DNA of 14,949 nt. Origin: Leptospira terpstrae serovar Hualin str. LT 11-33 = ATCC 700639 (GTDB lineage: Bacteria; Spirochaetota; Leptospiria; Leptospirales; Leptospiraceae). The number at the start of each line of letters is the position of its first letter. The stretch's first letter is position 1. The stretch lies in NCBI RefSeq assembly GCF_000332495.1, contig NZ_AOGW02000017.1, positions 1 through 14,949 on the forward strand, in the 5' to 3' direction. Below are positions 7,593 through 14,143 of this stretch, one piece after another. Under the pieces are notes generated by a model. That model was given only the letters and a program-made list of their open reading frames with translations, was not told the origin of the DNA and did no database searches. A program made the position numbers and the translations under genes.

Positions 7593-7755
7593 GTATAACA
7601 ACGGAGAAACACTGCGCTTCGGCACAAGGCCTCGCTTGGGCTGCGCCACATTCCTCTCCGTCACGCTTCTCGCTCCGCAAGAAGACGCGCCGACGCTAAC
7701 GCCTGCATCCGCAGGCTCAGCTACGAGGAACGTCGTCTCCCCTAGTTCGTTATGC
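7593..7755 (+). repeat. attC site 8 (163 bp)
   Basis: Left core GTATAAC, right core GTTATGC (boundary 7749/7750). The inner arm GGAGAAACA faces CGTCTCCCC. Compared with other sites it has two extra G-to-A changes, and each gives A.C on top but T.G wobble on the bottom strand. The next stem pairs TTCCTC with GAGGAA. The centre is type B with GCCTGC-ATCC-GCAGGC. Confidence 0.87.
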
Positions 7756-7787
7756 GTAATCCTGCAAATTAATTTAAAAAGGAAAAA

Positions 7788-8609
7788 ATGAATAAAAAAA
7801 AGATAATTTTACTATTTTCAATAATCATTCCATTCTCTGGAATTTTTAGTGAACCACAACGATATGGATTGTTTCTTGAAGCTATCTATGGAAAACCTAT
7901 CTCTTTTCCACACACTAATCCAAATAAAGTTTCTGGTGATTTTTATTCTAACAGAAAAGGAACCGTCGATACTTTAGGATATTTCGTAAGAACTTTCGGA
8001 AATGAAAATGAATACTTATTAAGTACTTATGCATTCAGAAATGCCGATAAACCTAAATTATCAGGCGAAAATTACTCTATTTTAATTGAATATGTTTTTA
8101 AATCAAATTTTGGTTTAGGTTTTAGTATTAATCAAAATAAGTATAATTTAGAAAATCTTTCCATCGATAAATTTCAAGGAAATTTACTTCTTAACATTTA
8201 CAGCGTTTTAAATCCAGAAAAAGCTTTATCCGTCCAGGAAAGAACTAATTTAGAAATACTTTCTCCTTATTTACAATTCGATATTCGAAATTATTTTATT
8301 TTAAATACTGCATCTATAAACTTTTCATATCACTTTTTGAAATCTTCTAATTTTGATCCATATATTAGAATTCATGGTGGATATGGTAGTAAATCGAATT
8401 CTCAACCTACAATAATACAATATGGTCTTTCTCTTGGTTCTAGATATTTCATCAGTGATAACTTCTATTTAATGAGCGACATTCAGTTTAACAAGTCTGA
8501 CGCTATTTATGATGCAAGTAGTTTCTTTGGAAATGGTGGTGGGCAAACTATCAGATGGTCAATAAATGAAGTAAATGTCCGTTTTGGAACCGGTCTTAAT
8601 GTATGGTAG
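7788..8609 (+). CDS. Outer-membrane beta-barrel protein candidate
   Basis: This 273-residue protein has a signal peptide MNKKKIILLFSIIIPFSGIFS ending near residue 21. The mature sequence has repeated amphipathic strands, for example YSILIEYVFKSNFGLGFSI, SINFSYHFL, YIRIHGGYG, YGLSLGSRYFI, NFYLMSDIQF and NEVNVRFGTGL. It ends in GLNVW, close to the aromatic C-terminus typical of outer-membrane barrels. A GGA-type ribosome site (AAAAGGA) sits a few bases upstream of ATG 7788, the clearest in the window along with that of the AbiJ-like gene. No similarity to the other barrel at 5125 beyond general pattern is obvious. It is the only gene in its cassette. Function is unknown. Confidence 0.6.
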   Translation: MNKKKIILLFSIIIPFSGIFSEPQRYGLFLEAIYGKPISFPHTNPNKVSGDFYSNRKGTVDTLGYFVRTFGNENEYLLSTYAFRNADKPKLSGENYSILIEYVFKSNFGLGFSINQNKYNLENLSIDKFQGNLLLNIYSVLNPEKALSVQERTNLEILSPYLQFDIRNYFILNTASINFSYHFLKSSNFDPYIRIHGGYGSKSNSQPTIIQYGLSLGSRYFISDNFYLMSDIQFNKSDAIYDASSFFGNGGGQTIRWSINEVNVRFGTGLNVW

Positions 8610-8618
8610 CAGGACTAC

Positions 8619-8780
8619 GCATAACAGCGGGGAAACGCTGCGCTTCGGCACTTACGGCCTCGCTTGGGCTACGCCACATTCCTCTCCGTCACGCTTCTCG
8701 CTCTGCAAGAAGACGCGCCGACGCTAACGCCCCTGCGAGGCTCAGCTACGAGGAACGTCGTCTCCCCTAGTTCGTTATAC
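8619..8780 (+). repeat. attC site 9 (162 bp)
   Basis: Left core GCATAAC, right core GTTATAC (boundary 8774/8775). The inner arm GGGGAAACG pairs with CGTCTCCCC, with one A.C on top. The next stem pairs TTCCTC with GAGGAA. The centre is type B with the last hairpin shortened (CCCTGCGAGG). Confidence 0.87.
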
Positions 8781-8844
8781 GCAAGCCAGAAAAATCTTTC
8801 CTTAGATAAAAAACTTCGAGAAAAGTCAGAAATACAGTCAAATA

Positions 8845-8879
8845 TATGTATTGACATACATACGATTATTACGTAGAAT
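8845..8879 (+). promoter_or_regulatory. BrnTA promoter with palindromic operator over the -35 box
   Basis: TTGACA at 8851-8856 and TAGAAT at 8874-8879 are separated by 17 bases, close to an ideal sigma-70 promoter. The -35 hexamer is the loop of an inverted repeat TATGTA-TTGACA-TACATA (8845-8862), a likely operator for the ribbon-helix-helix antitoxin. The expected transcription start, about seven bases after the -10 box, coincides with the GTG start at 8886, so the mRNA may be leaderless. Confidence 0.7.
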
Positions 8880-8885
8880 TCAATT

Positions 8886-9167
8886 GTGGAGTTTGAATGG
8901 GATTCTAAGAAAAATCAGGAGAATTTAGAGAAACACGGGGTTGACTTTTATACTGCACAACTTGCGTTTCTTGATAAAAATAGAATCATATCAAAAGATA
9001 TATTGCATACGACTGAATCTGAAGAACGGTTCTTTTGTTTCGGTTTAATTCCAGACGGAATTATTACTGTGCGATTTACATTAAGAGGAAAGAATATCAG
9101 AATCTTTGGTGCTGGGTTCTGGAGAGAGGGAAAAAAACTGTATGAAAAAGAAAACAATTTACACTAA
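8886..9167 (+). CDS. brnT: BrnT family toxin
   Basis: This 93-residue protein matches BrnT, the ribonuclease toxin of a type II toxin-antitoxin pair. The N-terminus MEFEWDSKKNQENLEKHGVDF fits the family's F-E-W-D-x-x-K...N-x-x-K-H-G-V-x-F signature, followed by AQLAFLD. The C-terminal strand RGKNIRIFGAGFWREGKKLYE fits the R-x-I-S-A-R...R-E-x2-x-Y region, but the usual S-A-R is G-A-G, so activity may be altered. The start is GTG at 8886; the signature begins right after it and no later start fits. A strong promoter places transcription start at or next to this codon, so leaderless translation is likely. The antitoxin gene overlaps its 3' end. Confidence 0.85.
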   Translation: MEFEWDSKKNQENLEKHGVDFYTAQLAFLDKNRIISKDILHTTESEERFFCFGLIPDGIITVRFTLRGKNIRIFGAGFWREGKKLYEKENNLH

Positions 9168-9396
9168 TACTACTAATAACATCTCGAAAGCTATCAATTC
9201 TTCTCTAGTTATTGATGATTTCTTACCTCCTCCTGATAAGTTAATTATAAAAGAAGATAACTCAAAAGTAACAATATTACTTAGTAAAAAAAGTATTAGC
9301 TTTTTTAAAGATCAGTCTAAAAAATCCGGTGTACCGTATCAATCTATGATCAAAAAGGTTTTAGATTTATATGCGGATAAATTTGCACACAAGTAA
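9142..9396 (+). CDS. brnA: BrnA-like ribbon-helix-helix antitoxin
   Basis: ATG 9142 gives 84 residues and is preferred to the upstream TTG at 9106, because a purine-rich GGAGAGAGG lies upstream and the extra residues are toxin-gene sequence read in another frame. It overlaps brnT by 26 bases. The C-terminal half, KVTILLSKKSISFFKDQSKK followed by GVPYQSMIKKVLDLYADK, matches a CopG/BrnA ribbon-helix-helix: a beta strand, then two helices with the G-x-x-Y-Q-x-x-I turn. The N-terminal half is the toxin-binding part by analogy with BrnA. It should neutralise BrnT and repress the shared promoter at the palindrome 8845-8862. Confidence 0.8.
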   Translation: MKKKTIYTNTTNNISKAINSSLVIDDFLPPPDKLIIKEDNSKVTILLSKKSISFFKDQSKKSGVPYQSMIKKVLDLYADKFAHK

Positions 9397-9491
9397 GATT
9401 AAACATATATTAGGAACCACTAAATTCTTGATTAAAAAAATTCAAGAATTTGTATTCAAAAAAAACAAACTTTATAACCATTCTGGCCAGC

Positions 9492-9656
9492 GTATAACAG
9501 CAACTAACCGCTGCGCTTCGGGACTTACGCCCTCGCTTGGCCTGCGACACATAGGCTTTCTGTCACTCGTTTGCATCCGCAAACTCCGTGCCAGTCCCTA
9601 ACGTCCCGTTCCGGAACTCAGGGTCAGCCTACGTCGGTTAGTCTAGTTCGTTATAT
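9492..9656 (+). repeat. attC site 10 (165 bp)
   Basis: Left core GTATAAC, right core GTTATAT (in GTTATATGC; boundary 9650/9651). The inner arm ACTAACCG pairs with CGGTTAGT. The next stem pairs TAGGCT with AGCCTA. The centre is type A, with one base change (GGAAC for GGGAC) that breaks a hairpin pair. Confidence 0.87.
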
Positions 9657-9697
9657 GCAATCGTATAAGCTCTATTCTAAAATTAAAAAATCTACTA

Positions 9698-10327
9698 GTG
9701 AAAAATAATAAAATATATATCATTCTCTCCGCGATTACGGTTCTTCTAAATTGCAAAGGAACTTATACATATTACTATATATATCCTGAAATATATAACA
9801 CCGGTTCTAAAGGTATAATTAAAAAAAAATCTAAAATAGCAATATATTTAAATGATAAAGATAACGACATAAACAAATCAGTAAATTTAACTCACTTTAA
9901 ATCTACCCTAGAAAAACCAGGTTTCAACATCTACACTGTAAAAAATGCAAATGAATTTAAATCTTTCGATCTAATAATTATGAACTACTATTCCCAAAAA
10001 GATAAATCAGTTTTTCAGACATTTGAGAAAATACTAAGATTTTACACGTATTCTAACATGATAATAACTTTTGGAATTTTATCAGGACATTCATATACCC
10101 GTTTGTTTCATACAATAGAAATCTACAAACCAGCATCTGATAAACATAGCCAAATTTCTTATACTGAATATTCAGTTGCAAAAGATGGCTGGATTGCAAA
10201 TTATGAAGGAAGAACGAAAGGCAATTTTGATCAAGACTACAACCGTTACTATATAAAACAAGTAGAAGATGAAGACCATCAAAACAAACAACTAGATATT
10301 CTCTTGCTCGAAGCATCGAGAATCTAA
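9698..10327 (+). CDS. Lipoprotein of unknown function
   Basis: This 209-residue protein starts at GTG 9698 with MKNNKIYIILSAITVLLNC; Cys19 after LLN is a good spirochaetal lipobox. The mature protein begins with a Tyr-rich stretch (TYTYYYIYPEIY). It then shows alternating beta and alpha segments, including KIAIYLNDKD, FDLIIMNYYSQ and MIITFGILSGHSYTRLF. It has no cysteine after the lipidation site. I recognise no family. It would sit in the inner or outer membrane facing the periplasm. It is the only gene in its cassette and begins about 40 bases after the boundary core. No ribosome site is evident. Confidence 0.6.
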   Translation: MKNNKIYIILSAITVLLNCKGTYTYYYIYPEIYNTGSKGIIKKKSKIAIYLNDKDNDINKSVNLTHFKSTLEKPGFNIYTVKNANEFKSFDLIIMNYYSQKDKSVFQTFEKILRFYTYSNMIITFGILSGHSYTRLFHTIEIYKPASDKHSQISYTEYSVAKDGWIANYEGRTKGNFDQDYNRYYIKQVEDEDHQNKQLDILLLEASRI

Positions 10328-10342
10328 GACCAATACGACTGC

Positions 10343-10506
10343 ATATAACAGCGGGGAAACGCGGCGCTTCGGCACAAGGCCTCGCTTGGGCTACGCCACA
10401 TTCCTTTCCGTCACGCTTTCTTGCGATCGCAAGAAGCGCGCCGACGCTAACGCCTGCATTCGCAGGCTCAGCTACGAGGAACGTCGTCTCCCCTAGTTCG
10501 TTATGC
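10343..10506 (+). repeat. attC site 11 (164 bp)
   Basis: Left core ATATAAC (in GCATATAAC), right core GTTATGC (boundary 10500/10501). The unusual left core is the inverse of the right core at attC 10, that is, of the same cassette's other end. The inner arm GGGGAAACG faces CGTCTCCCC. The centre is type B with a rearranged hairpin TCTTGCGATCGCAAGA. Confidence 0.87.
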
Positions 10507-10541
10507 GTAATGTCTTCAAAATTAATTAAATAAGGTGTAAA

Positions 10542-11387
10542 ATGGAATTTTTTTCAACACGAACAGGAATAAAAAAAAAGAGGGATATTTTTCAAAGAGA
10601 AGACTGGGACGTAAAAACTAAAAATCTTGTTTGGAGTTTATACCAAACAACTTTTTTAGATGAACCAACCATAGATATTTATGGAAAAATTAGAAAAGGA
10701 TTTTCAACGACTATATCTTCTTTTTTGAATCTCTTTTGGGTTCAATATTTAAATCAGCCAAATGATACATTTACCACAAAATGGGTAACAATTTATAAAC
10801 ATATAAGAGATTACTTTTATAGTTGTAAATGGTATGAATTATATGACATCTTAGAATTTACCATTCAAAACTATTCAAATGCAAACTTAGTAGAAAAATT
10901 CAAAATAGAAGTTAATAAATTATTCGAAAGAGAGATGGTTTCATATAGAATCATTGAAAATACCTTTCTAGGAATTACTTCTGATACAGAAATTACTGAA
11001 ATCGAACAGGCGCTATCAGCAAAAAACACTTCAGTGCAGGAACACCTAAACAGAAGTTTGGAATTATTATCAGATAGAGAAAATCCGGATTATAGAAATT
11101 CAATAAAAGAATCAATATCTGCGGTTGAAGCGATAGCCAAAAAAATATCAAATAATGACAAAGCAACATTAGGCGACGCAATTAAAAATATTGAAAAGCA
11201 AATCGGACTTCATGGAGCATTCAAAGAAGCTTTATTAAAATTATATGGATATACGAGTGACCAAGGTGGGATAAGGCATTCCTTACTTGACGAAAGTAAA
11301 ATTGGATTCGAGGATGCAAAGTTCATGCTAGTCTCTTGTTCGGCTTTTATAAATTATTTAATCGAAAAAACGAATCAGAAAATATAA
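10542..11387 (+). CDS. AbiJ-like abortive-infection protein (AbiJ-NTD4 + HEPN)
   Basis: This is a 281-residue soluble protein. Residues 1-100 match the AbiJ N-terminal domain 4 pattern: MEFFSTRTGIKKKRD, then LVWSLYQTTF, then a hydrophobic helix with a Trp, and a Y-x-x-I-R-D-Y-F-[YF]-x-C-x-W-Y-x-[LV]-Y-D segment at 85-102. The C-terminal part (about 165-281) matches the HEPN domain found in these proteins: IKESISAVEAIAKKIS (188-203), TLGDAIKNIE, then FKEALLKLYGYTSDQGGIRHSLLD with the conserved G-I-R-H (Arg245, His246). AbiJ proteins give phage resistance in Lactococcus, and the HEPN fold suggests RNA cleavage or a toxin-like role; neither is tested here. An AAGG ribosome site lies 6 bases before ATG 10542. 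It is the only gene in its cassette. Confidence 0.8.
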   Translation: MEFFSTRTGIKKKRDIFQREDWDVKTKNLVWSLYQTTFLDEPTIDIYGKIRKGFSTTISSFLNLFWVQYLNQPNDTFTTKWVTIYKHIRDYFYSCKWYELYDILEFTIQNYSNANLVEKFKIEVNKLFEREMVSYRIIENTFLGITSDTEITEIEQALSAKNTSVQEHLNRSLELLSDRENPDYRNSIKESISAVEAIAKKISNNDKATLGDAIKNIEKQIGLHGAFKEALLKLYGYTSDQGGIRHSLLDESKIGFEDAKFMLVSCSAFINYLIEKTNQKI

Positions 11388-11399
11388 AGAAGACACTAC

Positions 11400-11559
11400 G
11401 CATAACATCATGGAAACGCTTCGCTTCGGCACGAGGCCTCGCTTGGGCTGCGCCACATTCCTCTCCGTCACGCTTCTCGCTATGCAAGAAGGCGCGCCGA
11501 CGCTAACGCCTCTGCGAGGCTCAGCTACGAGGAACGTCGTCTCCACTATTTCGTTATGC
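11400..11559 (+). repeat. attC site 12 (160 bp)
   Basis: Left core GCATAAC, right core GTTATGC (boundary 11553/11554). The inner arm ATGGAAACG faces CGTCTCCAC, with A.C on top at two places. The next stem pairs TTCCTC with GAGGAA. The centre is type B with a short CCTC-TGC-GAGG hairpin. The spacer CTATTTCG differs from CTAGTTCG elsewhere. Confidence 0.87.
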
Positions 11560-11764
11560 GTAATTTTAGCAATCTTTAGTGTTAATTACCTTAGAATATG
11601 AAATTAATAAAAAGAAAAAAATAGTAAAATTAGACGGAAAGTTGAAAAAAAATCATTTACCTATTTAATGCAAAAAAAGAAATCTCAGATCAGATCTATT
11701 GTGAATATAATAAAAATTTAGTTATAACATAAATTACCAAATTCTTTATGATGATTTTTTAAAT

Positions 11765-11983
11765 ATGAACATTATTAATAGTTCTTTTATTTTCTTGATA
11801 TTTATATTTTTAACATCAGTTTTTTGTTTACCAGCACCTGGACATTGTAAACAATATAATGAAAGTTGCGAAAAGAATATACCTATAAAAGCCATTATTA
11901 TATCGAACAATCCAGATATTTCTGATGAGGATAAAATATTACCTTTGTTTTTAATATATAGTGATCGCTGCAAATGTCACTAA
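11765..11983 (+). CDS. Very small lipoprotein with conserved-looking cysteines
   Basis: This 72-residue protein starts at ATG 11765, with a hydrophobic signal (SSFIFLIFIFLTSVF) and Cys21 as the likely lipidation site. The mature part is about 50 residues and holds PAPGHC, ESCEKN and a C-terminal DRCKCH, so four further cysteines could form two disulfides. It resembles the many short Cys-rich lipoproteins of Leptospira, but I cannot assign a family. The 205 bases between its cassette start and this ATG contain no gene; an ATG at 11598 gives only eight codons. A reverse-strand frame over the same region is a shadow. Confidence 0.55.
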   Translation: MNIINSSFIFLIFIFLTSVFCLPAPGHCKQYNESCEKNIPIKAIIISNNPDISDEDKILPLFLIYSDRCKCH

Positions 11984-12009
11984 ATACAAAATATTAAGAA
12001 ATTGAAACA

Positions 12010-12037
12010 CCAGATGATATTTTACTGGATTTTTTTT
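12010..12037 (+). terminator. Possible weak terminator after the small lipoprotein gene
   Basis: CCAG (12010-12013) and CTGG (12025-12028) can form a short stem with an 11-base loop, directly followed by eight T residues. The stem is only four pairs, so this is a weak candidate. Confidence 0.25.
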
Positions 12038-12170
12038 AAAAAAACTTAAAATAAAACATAACTTAAAATTTGAGAAGTAAAGTAATCAAAAATCAAGATT
12101 AATTATTTTTTTACTAATACAGAAACTTCCTTTCTAAATAATTTTTTGATAACTAAAATACTAAAACTAC

Positions 12171-12333
12171 GCATAACTGCCGCTACCCACTTCGCTTCGG
12201 GACTTCGCCCTCGCTCGGCCTTCGGCAAATTCCTCTCCGGCACGTCTCTTGCCTCCGCAAGGTCCGCGCCGACGCTAACGCCTCTTCCAGAGGCTCAGCT
12301 CCGAGGAACTTCGGGTAGCTAGTTACGTTAGTC
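12171..12333 (+). repeat. attC site 13 (163 bp)
   Basis: Left core GCATAAC, right core GTTAGTC (boundary 12327/12328). The inner arm GCTACCCA pairs with CGGGTAGC, with one A.C on top. The AAATTCCTC/GAGGAACTT stem shares the compensated AAA/CTT change of attC 7. The central hairpin CTTGC-CTCC-GCAAG is a further type B variant. Confidence 0.86.
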
Positions 12334-12361
12334 GCAATTGTCTCAAATAATTTTAAAAATT

Positions 12362-12757
12362 ATGAATAATCTTTTAAAGCTTTCAATACTCATATTTACA
12401 TTAAGCTTATCCTGTGGAAATCCATGCGGAACTTGTCCGAAAAATGGAATCCCTACTATCTTAATATTTAATTTAGCTTCTGAAACTCCAATTGAGGCGA
12501 CTAACTCCTCCTGTCGATTTTCAAATTATTGTATTGAAAAAGATAATCTGACACATGATAATTTGAATAAAAATTTATGCCGTTTTGGCAAAGGTGAATA
12601 CAACTATAACTTTTGCTCAAATTTAAATGCTATCGGAAAATGTAAGCTTAACGATGAAAATCTAGCTATTAAGAAAGTTTACTACAATAACGTTACGAAA
12701 GCTACTGCAATAAACGATTGTAATTCAAATATTAAAGGGAACTGGCTTGATATTTAA
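12362..12757 (+). CDS. Cys-rich lipoprotein, first of a tandem pair
   Basis: ATG 12362 gives 131 residues and places a clean lipoprotein signal (LKLSILIFTLSLSC, Cys18) at the N-terminus. The upstream TTG at 12338 lies inside the cassette's terminal inverted repeat and would add nothing recognisable. Nine cysteines follow the lipidation site. The C-terminal block, C-S-N-L-N-A-I-G-K-C-K-L, then a V-Y-Y-N-N strand and A-I-N-D-C near the end, aligns with the next gene (C-E-N-I-N-G-K-C-K-V, then I-Y-Y-S-N, then S-I-Q-D-C). This C-terminal pattern is one I associate with Leptospira lipoprotein families. Function is unknown. The 3' end overlaps the next gene by 11 bases. Confidence 0.65.
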   Translation: MNNLLKLSILIFTLSLSCGNPCGTCPKNGIPTILIFNLASETPIEATNSSCRFSNYCIEKDNLTHDNLNKNLCRFGKGEYNYNFCSNLNAIGKCKLNDENLAIKKVYYNNVTKATAINDCNSNIKGNWLDI

Positions 12758-13151
12758 ACCTAAGCGTCTATTCTTTATAAGTATTTTTACTTTAGCCTTA
12801 CTTTTCACAAAAGTTCCACTTGGATCTTGTGAACCTTGTAGTTTAATCTCATTTCCAGAAGCAGCTGGAGTATATCTACTCTTAAAAAATGAACAATCTA
12901 AATTTTCCATAGCATGTATTGATAATAGTAACTCAACATGTTTAGAATTTAACTCAGGCTCTTTTTCATCAGATAACTCTATGTGTAATCTTTATTTACC
13001 TAACTCAATTTCAGTGTCAAACTGTGAAAATATTAATGGCAAATGCAAAGTTACTAATTTATCTACAACCATTTACTATTCAAATTCATGGAGTTCTGAA
13101 AACTCAATACAGGATTGTAGAAATAACAATGGAGATTATTCAAAAAATTAA
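12747..13151 (+). CDS. Cys-rich lipoprotein, second of a tandem pair
   Basis: This 134-residue protein starts at TTG 12747 inside the end of the previous gene (11-base overlap). The hydrophobic signal (LFFISIFTLALLF) ends in PLGSC with Cys28 as the likely lipidation site, and the start choice is supported by the lysines just before that segment. Cysteines recur at C-I-D-N-S, T-C-L-E, M-C-N-L, N-C-E-N-I-N-G-K-C and Q-D-C, the last part matching its neighbour. The pair looks like an old tandem duplication held in one cassette, with coupled translation. Function is unknown; a surface or periplasmic disulfide-rich protein is likely. Confidence 0.65.
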   Translation: MIFKPKRLFFISIFTLALLFTKVPLGSCEPCSLISFPEAAGVYLLLKNEQSKFSIACIDNSNSTCLEFNSGSFSSDNSMCNLYLPNSISVSNCENINGKCKVTNLSTTIYYSNSWSSENSIQDCRNNNGDYSKN

Positions 13152-13180
13152 CAATAAGTTGTTTTAAAAGAGACAACTGC

Positions 13181-13325
13181 GACTAACAGCGTCTTCCCGC
13201 TACGTTTCGGCACGAGGCAAATTCCCTTCCGTCACGCTTCTTGCTCCGCAAGAAGGCGCGCCGACGCCAACGCCTCCTTCAGAGGCTCGGCTACAGGGAA
13301 CTTCGGGAAGACTAGTTCGTTATAC
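13181..13325 (+). repeat. attC site 14 (145 bp, shortened)
   Basis: Left core GACTAAC, right core GTTATAC (boundary 13319/13320). It is closest to attC 7, with inner arm TCTTCCCG/CGGGAAGA and stem AAATTCCCT/AGGGAACTT. It lacks 17 bases of the first inner segment, next to TTCGGCACGAGGC. The type B centre is kept. Confidence 0.86.
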
Positions 13326-13469
13326 GACATAGCCAAAAAATCGAATCTAAATATAAAATTCAAAAAATGCTAATGAGAGAAGAAAAACAACCGTTTCAAA
13401 TTATATACAAAATCAATTTCCTTTAGATTTCAACTGATAAACTCAATTTAAAATAATTCATTTTTTTAC

Positions 13470-13501
13470 TTGTAAAAGTTCCCACAATGTTACTACATTG
13501 T
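13470..13501 (+). promoter_or_regulatory. Toxin-antitoxin promoter and palindromic operator
   Basis: A perfect inverted repeat, ACAATGT-TACT-ACATTGT, occupies 13484-13501, just upstream of the antitoxin gene. It overlaps a possible -10 box (TACATT, 13494-13499) placed 18 bases after a possible -35 box (TTGTAA, 13470-13475). Such operators are typical of AbrB/MazE antitoxin autorepression. The palindrome is certain; the promoter boxes are weaker. Confidence 0.6.
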
Positions 13502-13517
13502 TAATACAGGTTTAAAT

Positions 13518-13730
13518 ATGTTAAAAAAATTAGTACAACACGGAAACAGCTCCGCTTTGGTTATTGAGAAACCTATTCTTGAACTGTTAAAAATTGACCA
13601 AAATTCGACACTCGAAGTTACAACCGATGGAAAATCTTTAATTATTAAACCTATCGAGAAGAACTTAGCAAAATCTTTAGAAAAGGTTAATAAAGCTCAC
13701 GGAAAAACACTCAAAAAATTAGCTCAATAA
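13518..13730 (+). CDS. AbrB/MazE-like antitoxin
   Basis: This 70-residue protein matches the swapped-hairpin AbrB/MazE fold: KLVQHGNSSALVIEKPILEL, then L-K-I-D-Q-N-S-T-L-E-V-T-T-D-G-K-S-L-I-I-K-P. This is the K-x-G-N-S...I-P-x-x-[LI]-L pattern with the D-G...L-I-[IV]-x-P strand. The last 20 residues (SLEKVNKAHGKTLKKLAQ) are a helical tail of the kind that binds the toxin. CAGG lies 7 bases before ATG 13518 as a ribosome site. Its TAA stop overlaps the toxin ATG by one base (TAATG, 13728-13732), so the pair is translationally coupled. It probably binds the palindrome at 13484-13501. Confidence 0.82.
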   Translation: MLKKLVQHGNSSALVIEKPILELLKIDQNSTLEVTTDGKSLIIKPIEKNLAKSLEKVNKAHGKTLKKLAQ

Positions 13731-14128
13731 TGTTGGATGAAACTATATTCCTCTCTATTGAGGATGTAATTCTTATACATAAAAATCAAATTGAACTGTA
13801 TGGTGGGGCAGCTGAAATACGAGATCATGGGCTACTAGAATCGGCAATCAATCAACCAATGACTACTTTTGATAGTGTATATTTACATACTTCTTTATTT
13901 GATAAAGCTGCCGCCTACTTATATTATCTATGTAAAAACCATCCTTTTTTAGATGGAAACAAACGAGTGGCCTTAGCTTCTTCTCTAGTCTTTCTCGATA
14001 TTAATGGATATGATATCATTGATCCAAATGAAATTTTGTATAACTTTGTCATTGGTGTTGCAGAAGGAAAATTCAAATTAGAAGAAATTAAGACAACTTT
14101 AGAATCTCTAGCGAAACTTAATCTCTAG
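13730..14128 (+). CDS. doc: Doc-family (Fic fold) toxin
   Basis: This 132-residue protein has the Doc/Fic layout: FLSIEDVILIHKNQIELYGG at 7-26, RDHGLLESAINQP at 31-43, then LCKNHPFLDGNKRVALASSL with the H-x-F-x-D-G-N-K-R motif at residues 71-79. Doc proteins phosphorylate EF-Tu, while many Fic proteins transfer AMP. The motif here (HPFLDGNKR) fits the Doc group of toxins with prefix AbrB or Phd antitoxins. No inhibitory helix is visible in the toxin, so neutralisation should come from the antitoxin encoded just upstream. The arrangement is antitoxin first, toxin second, with a 1-base overlap. Confidence 0.85.
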   Translation: MLDETIFLSIEDVILIHKNQIELYGGAAEIRDHGLLESAINQPMTTFDSVYLHTSLFDKAAAYLYYLCKNHPFLDGNKRVALASSLVFLDINGYDIIDPNEILYNFVIGVAEGKFKLEEIKTTLESLAKLNL

Positions 14129-14143
14129 ACGATAGGCTACGTC

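Noticed and set aside
7537..7791. Open frame across attC 8 with ATFLSVTLLAPQEDAPTL-type protein
   Set aside because: Near-identical frames occur at 8664-8876 and 11410-11601 because they translate the repeated attC. They have no independent gene signals.
10053..10316. Reverse frames inside genes (10053-10316, 10993-11181, 8948-9157, 11746-11973, 12725-12910)
   Set aside because: Each is a shadow of a better-supported + strand gene with a signal peptide or a recognised family.
11358..11546. Reverse-strand open frame with METTFLVAEPRRGVSVGAPS-type protein, and its copies at 8669-8857, 7483-7680 and 1131-1331
   Set aside because: These are attC read backwards. Such frames are easily annotated as hypothetical proteins, but they change with attC sequence and lack ribosome sites.
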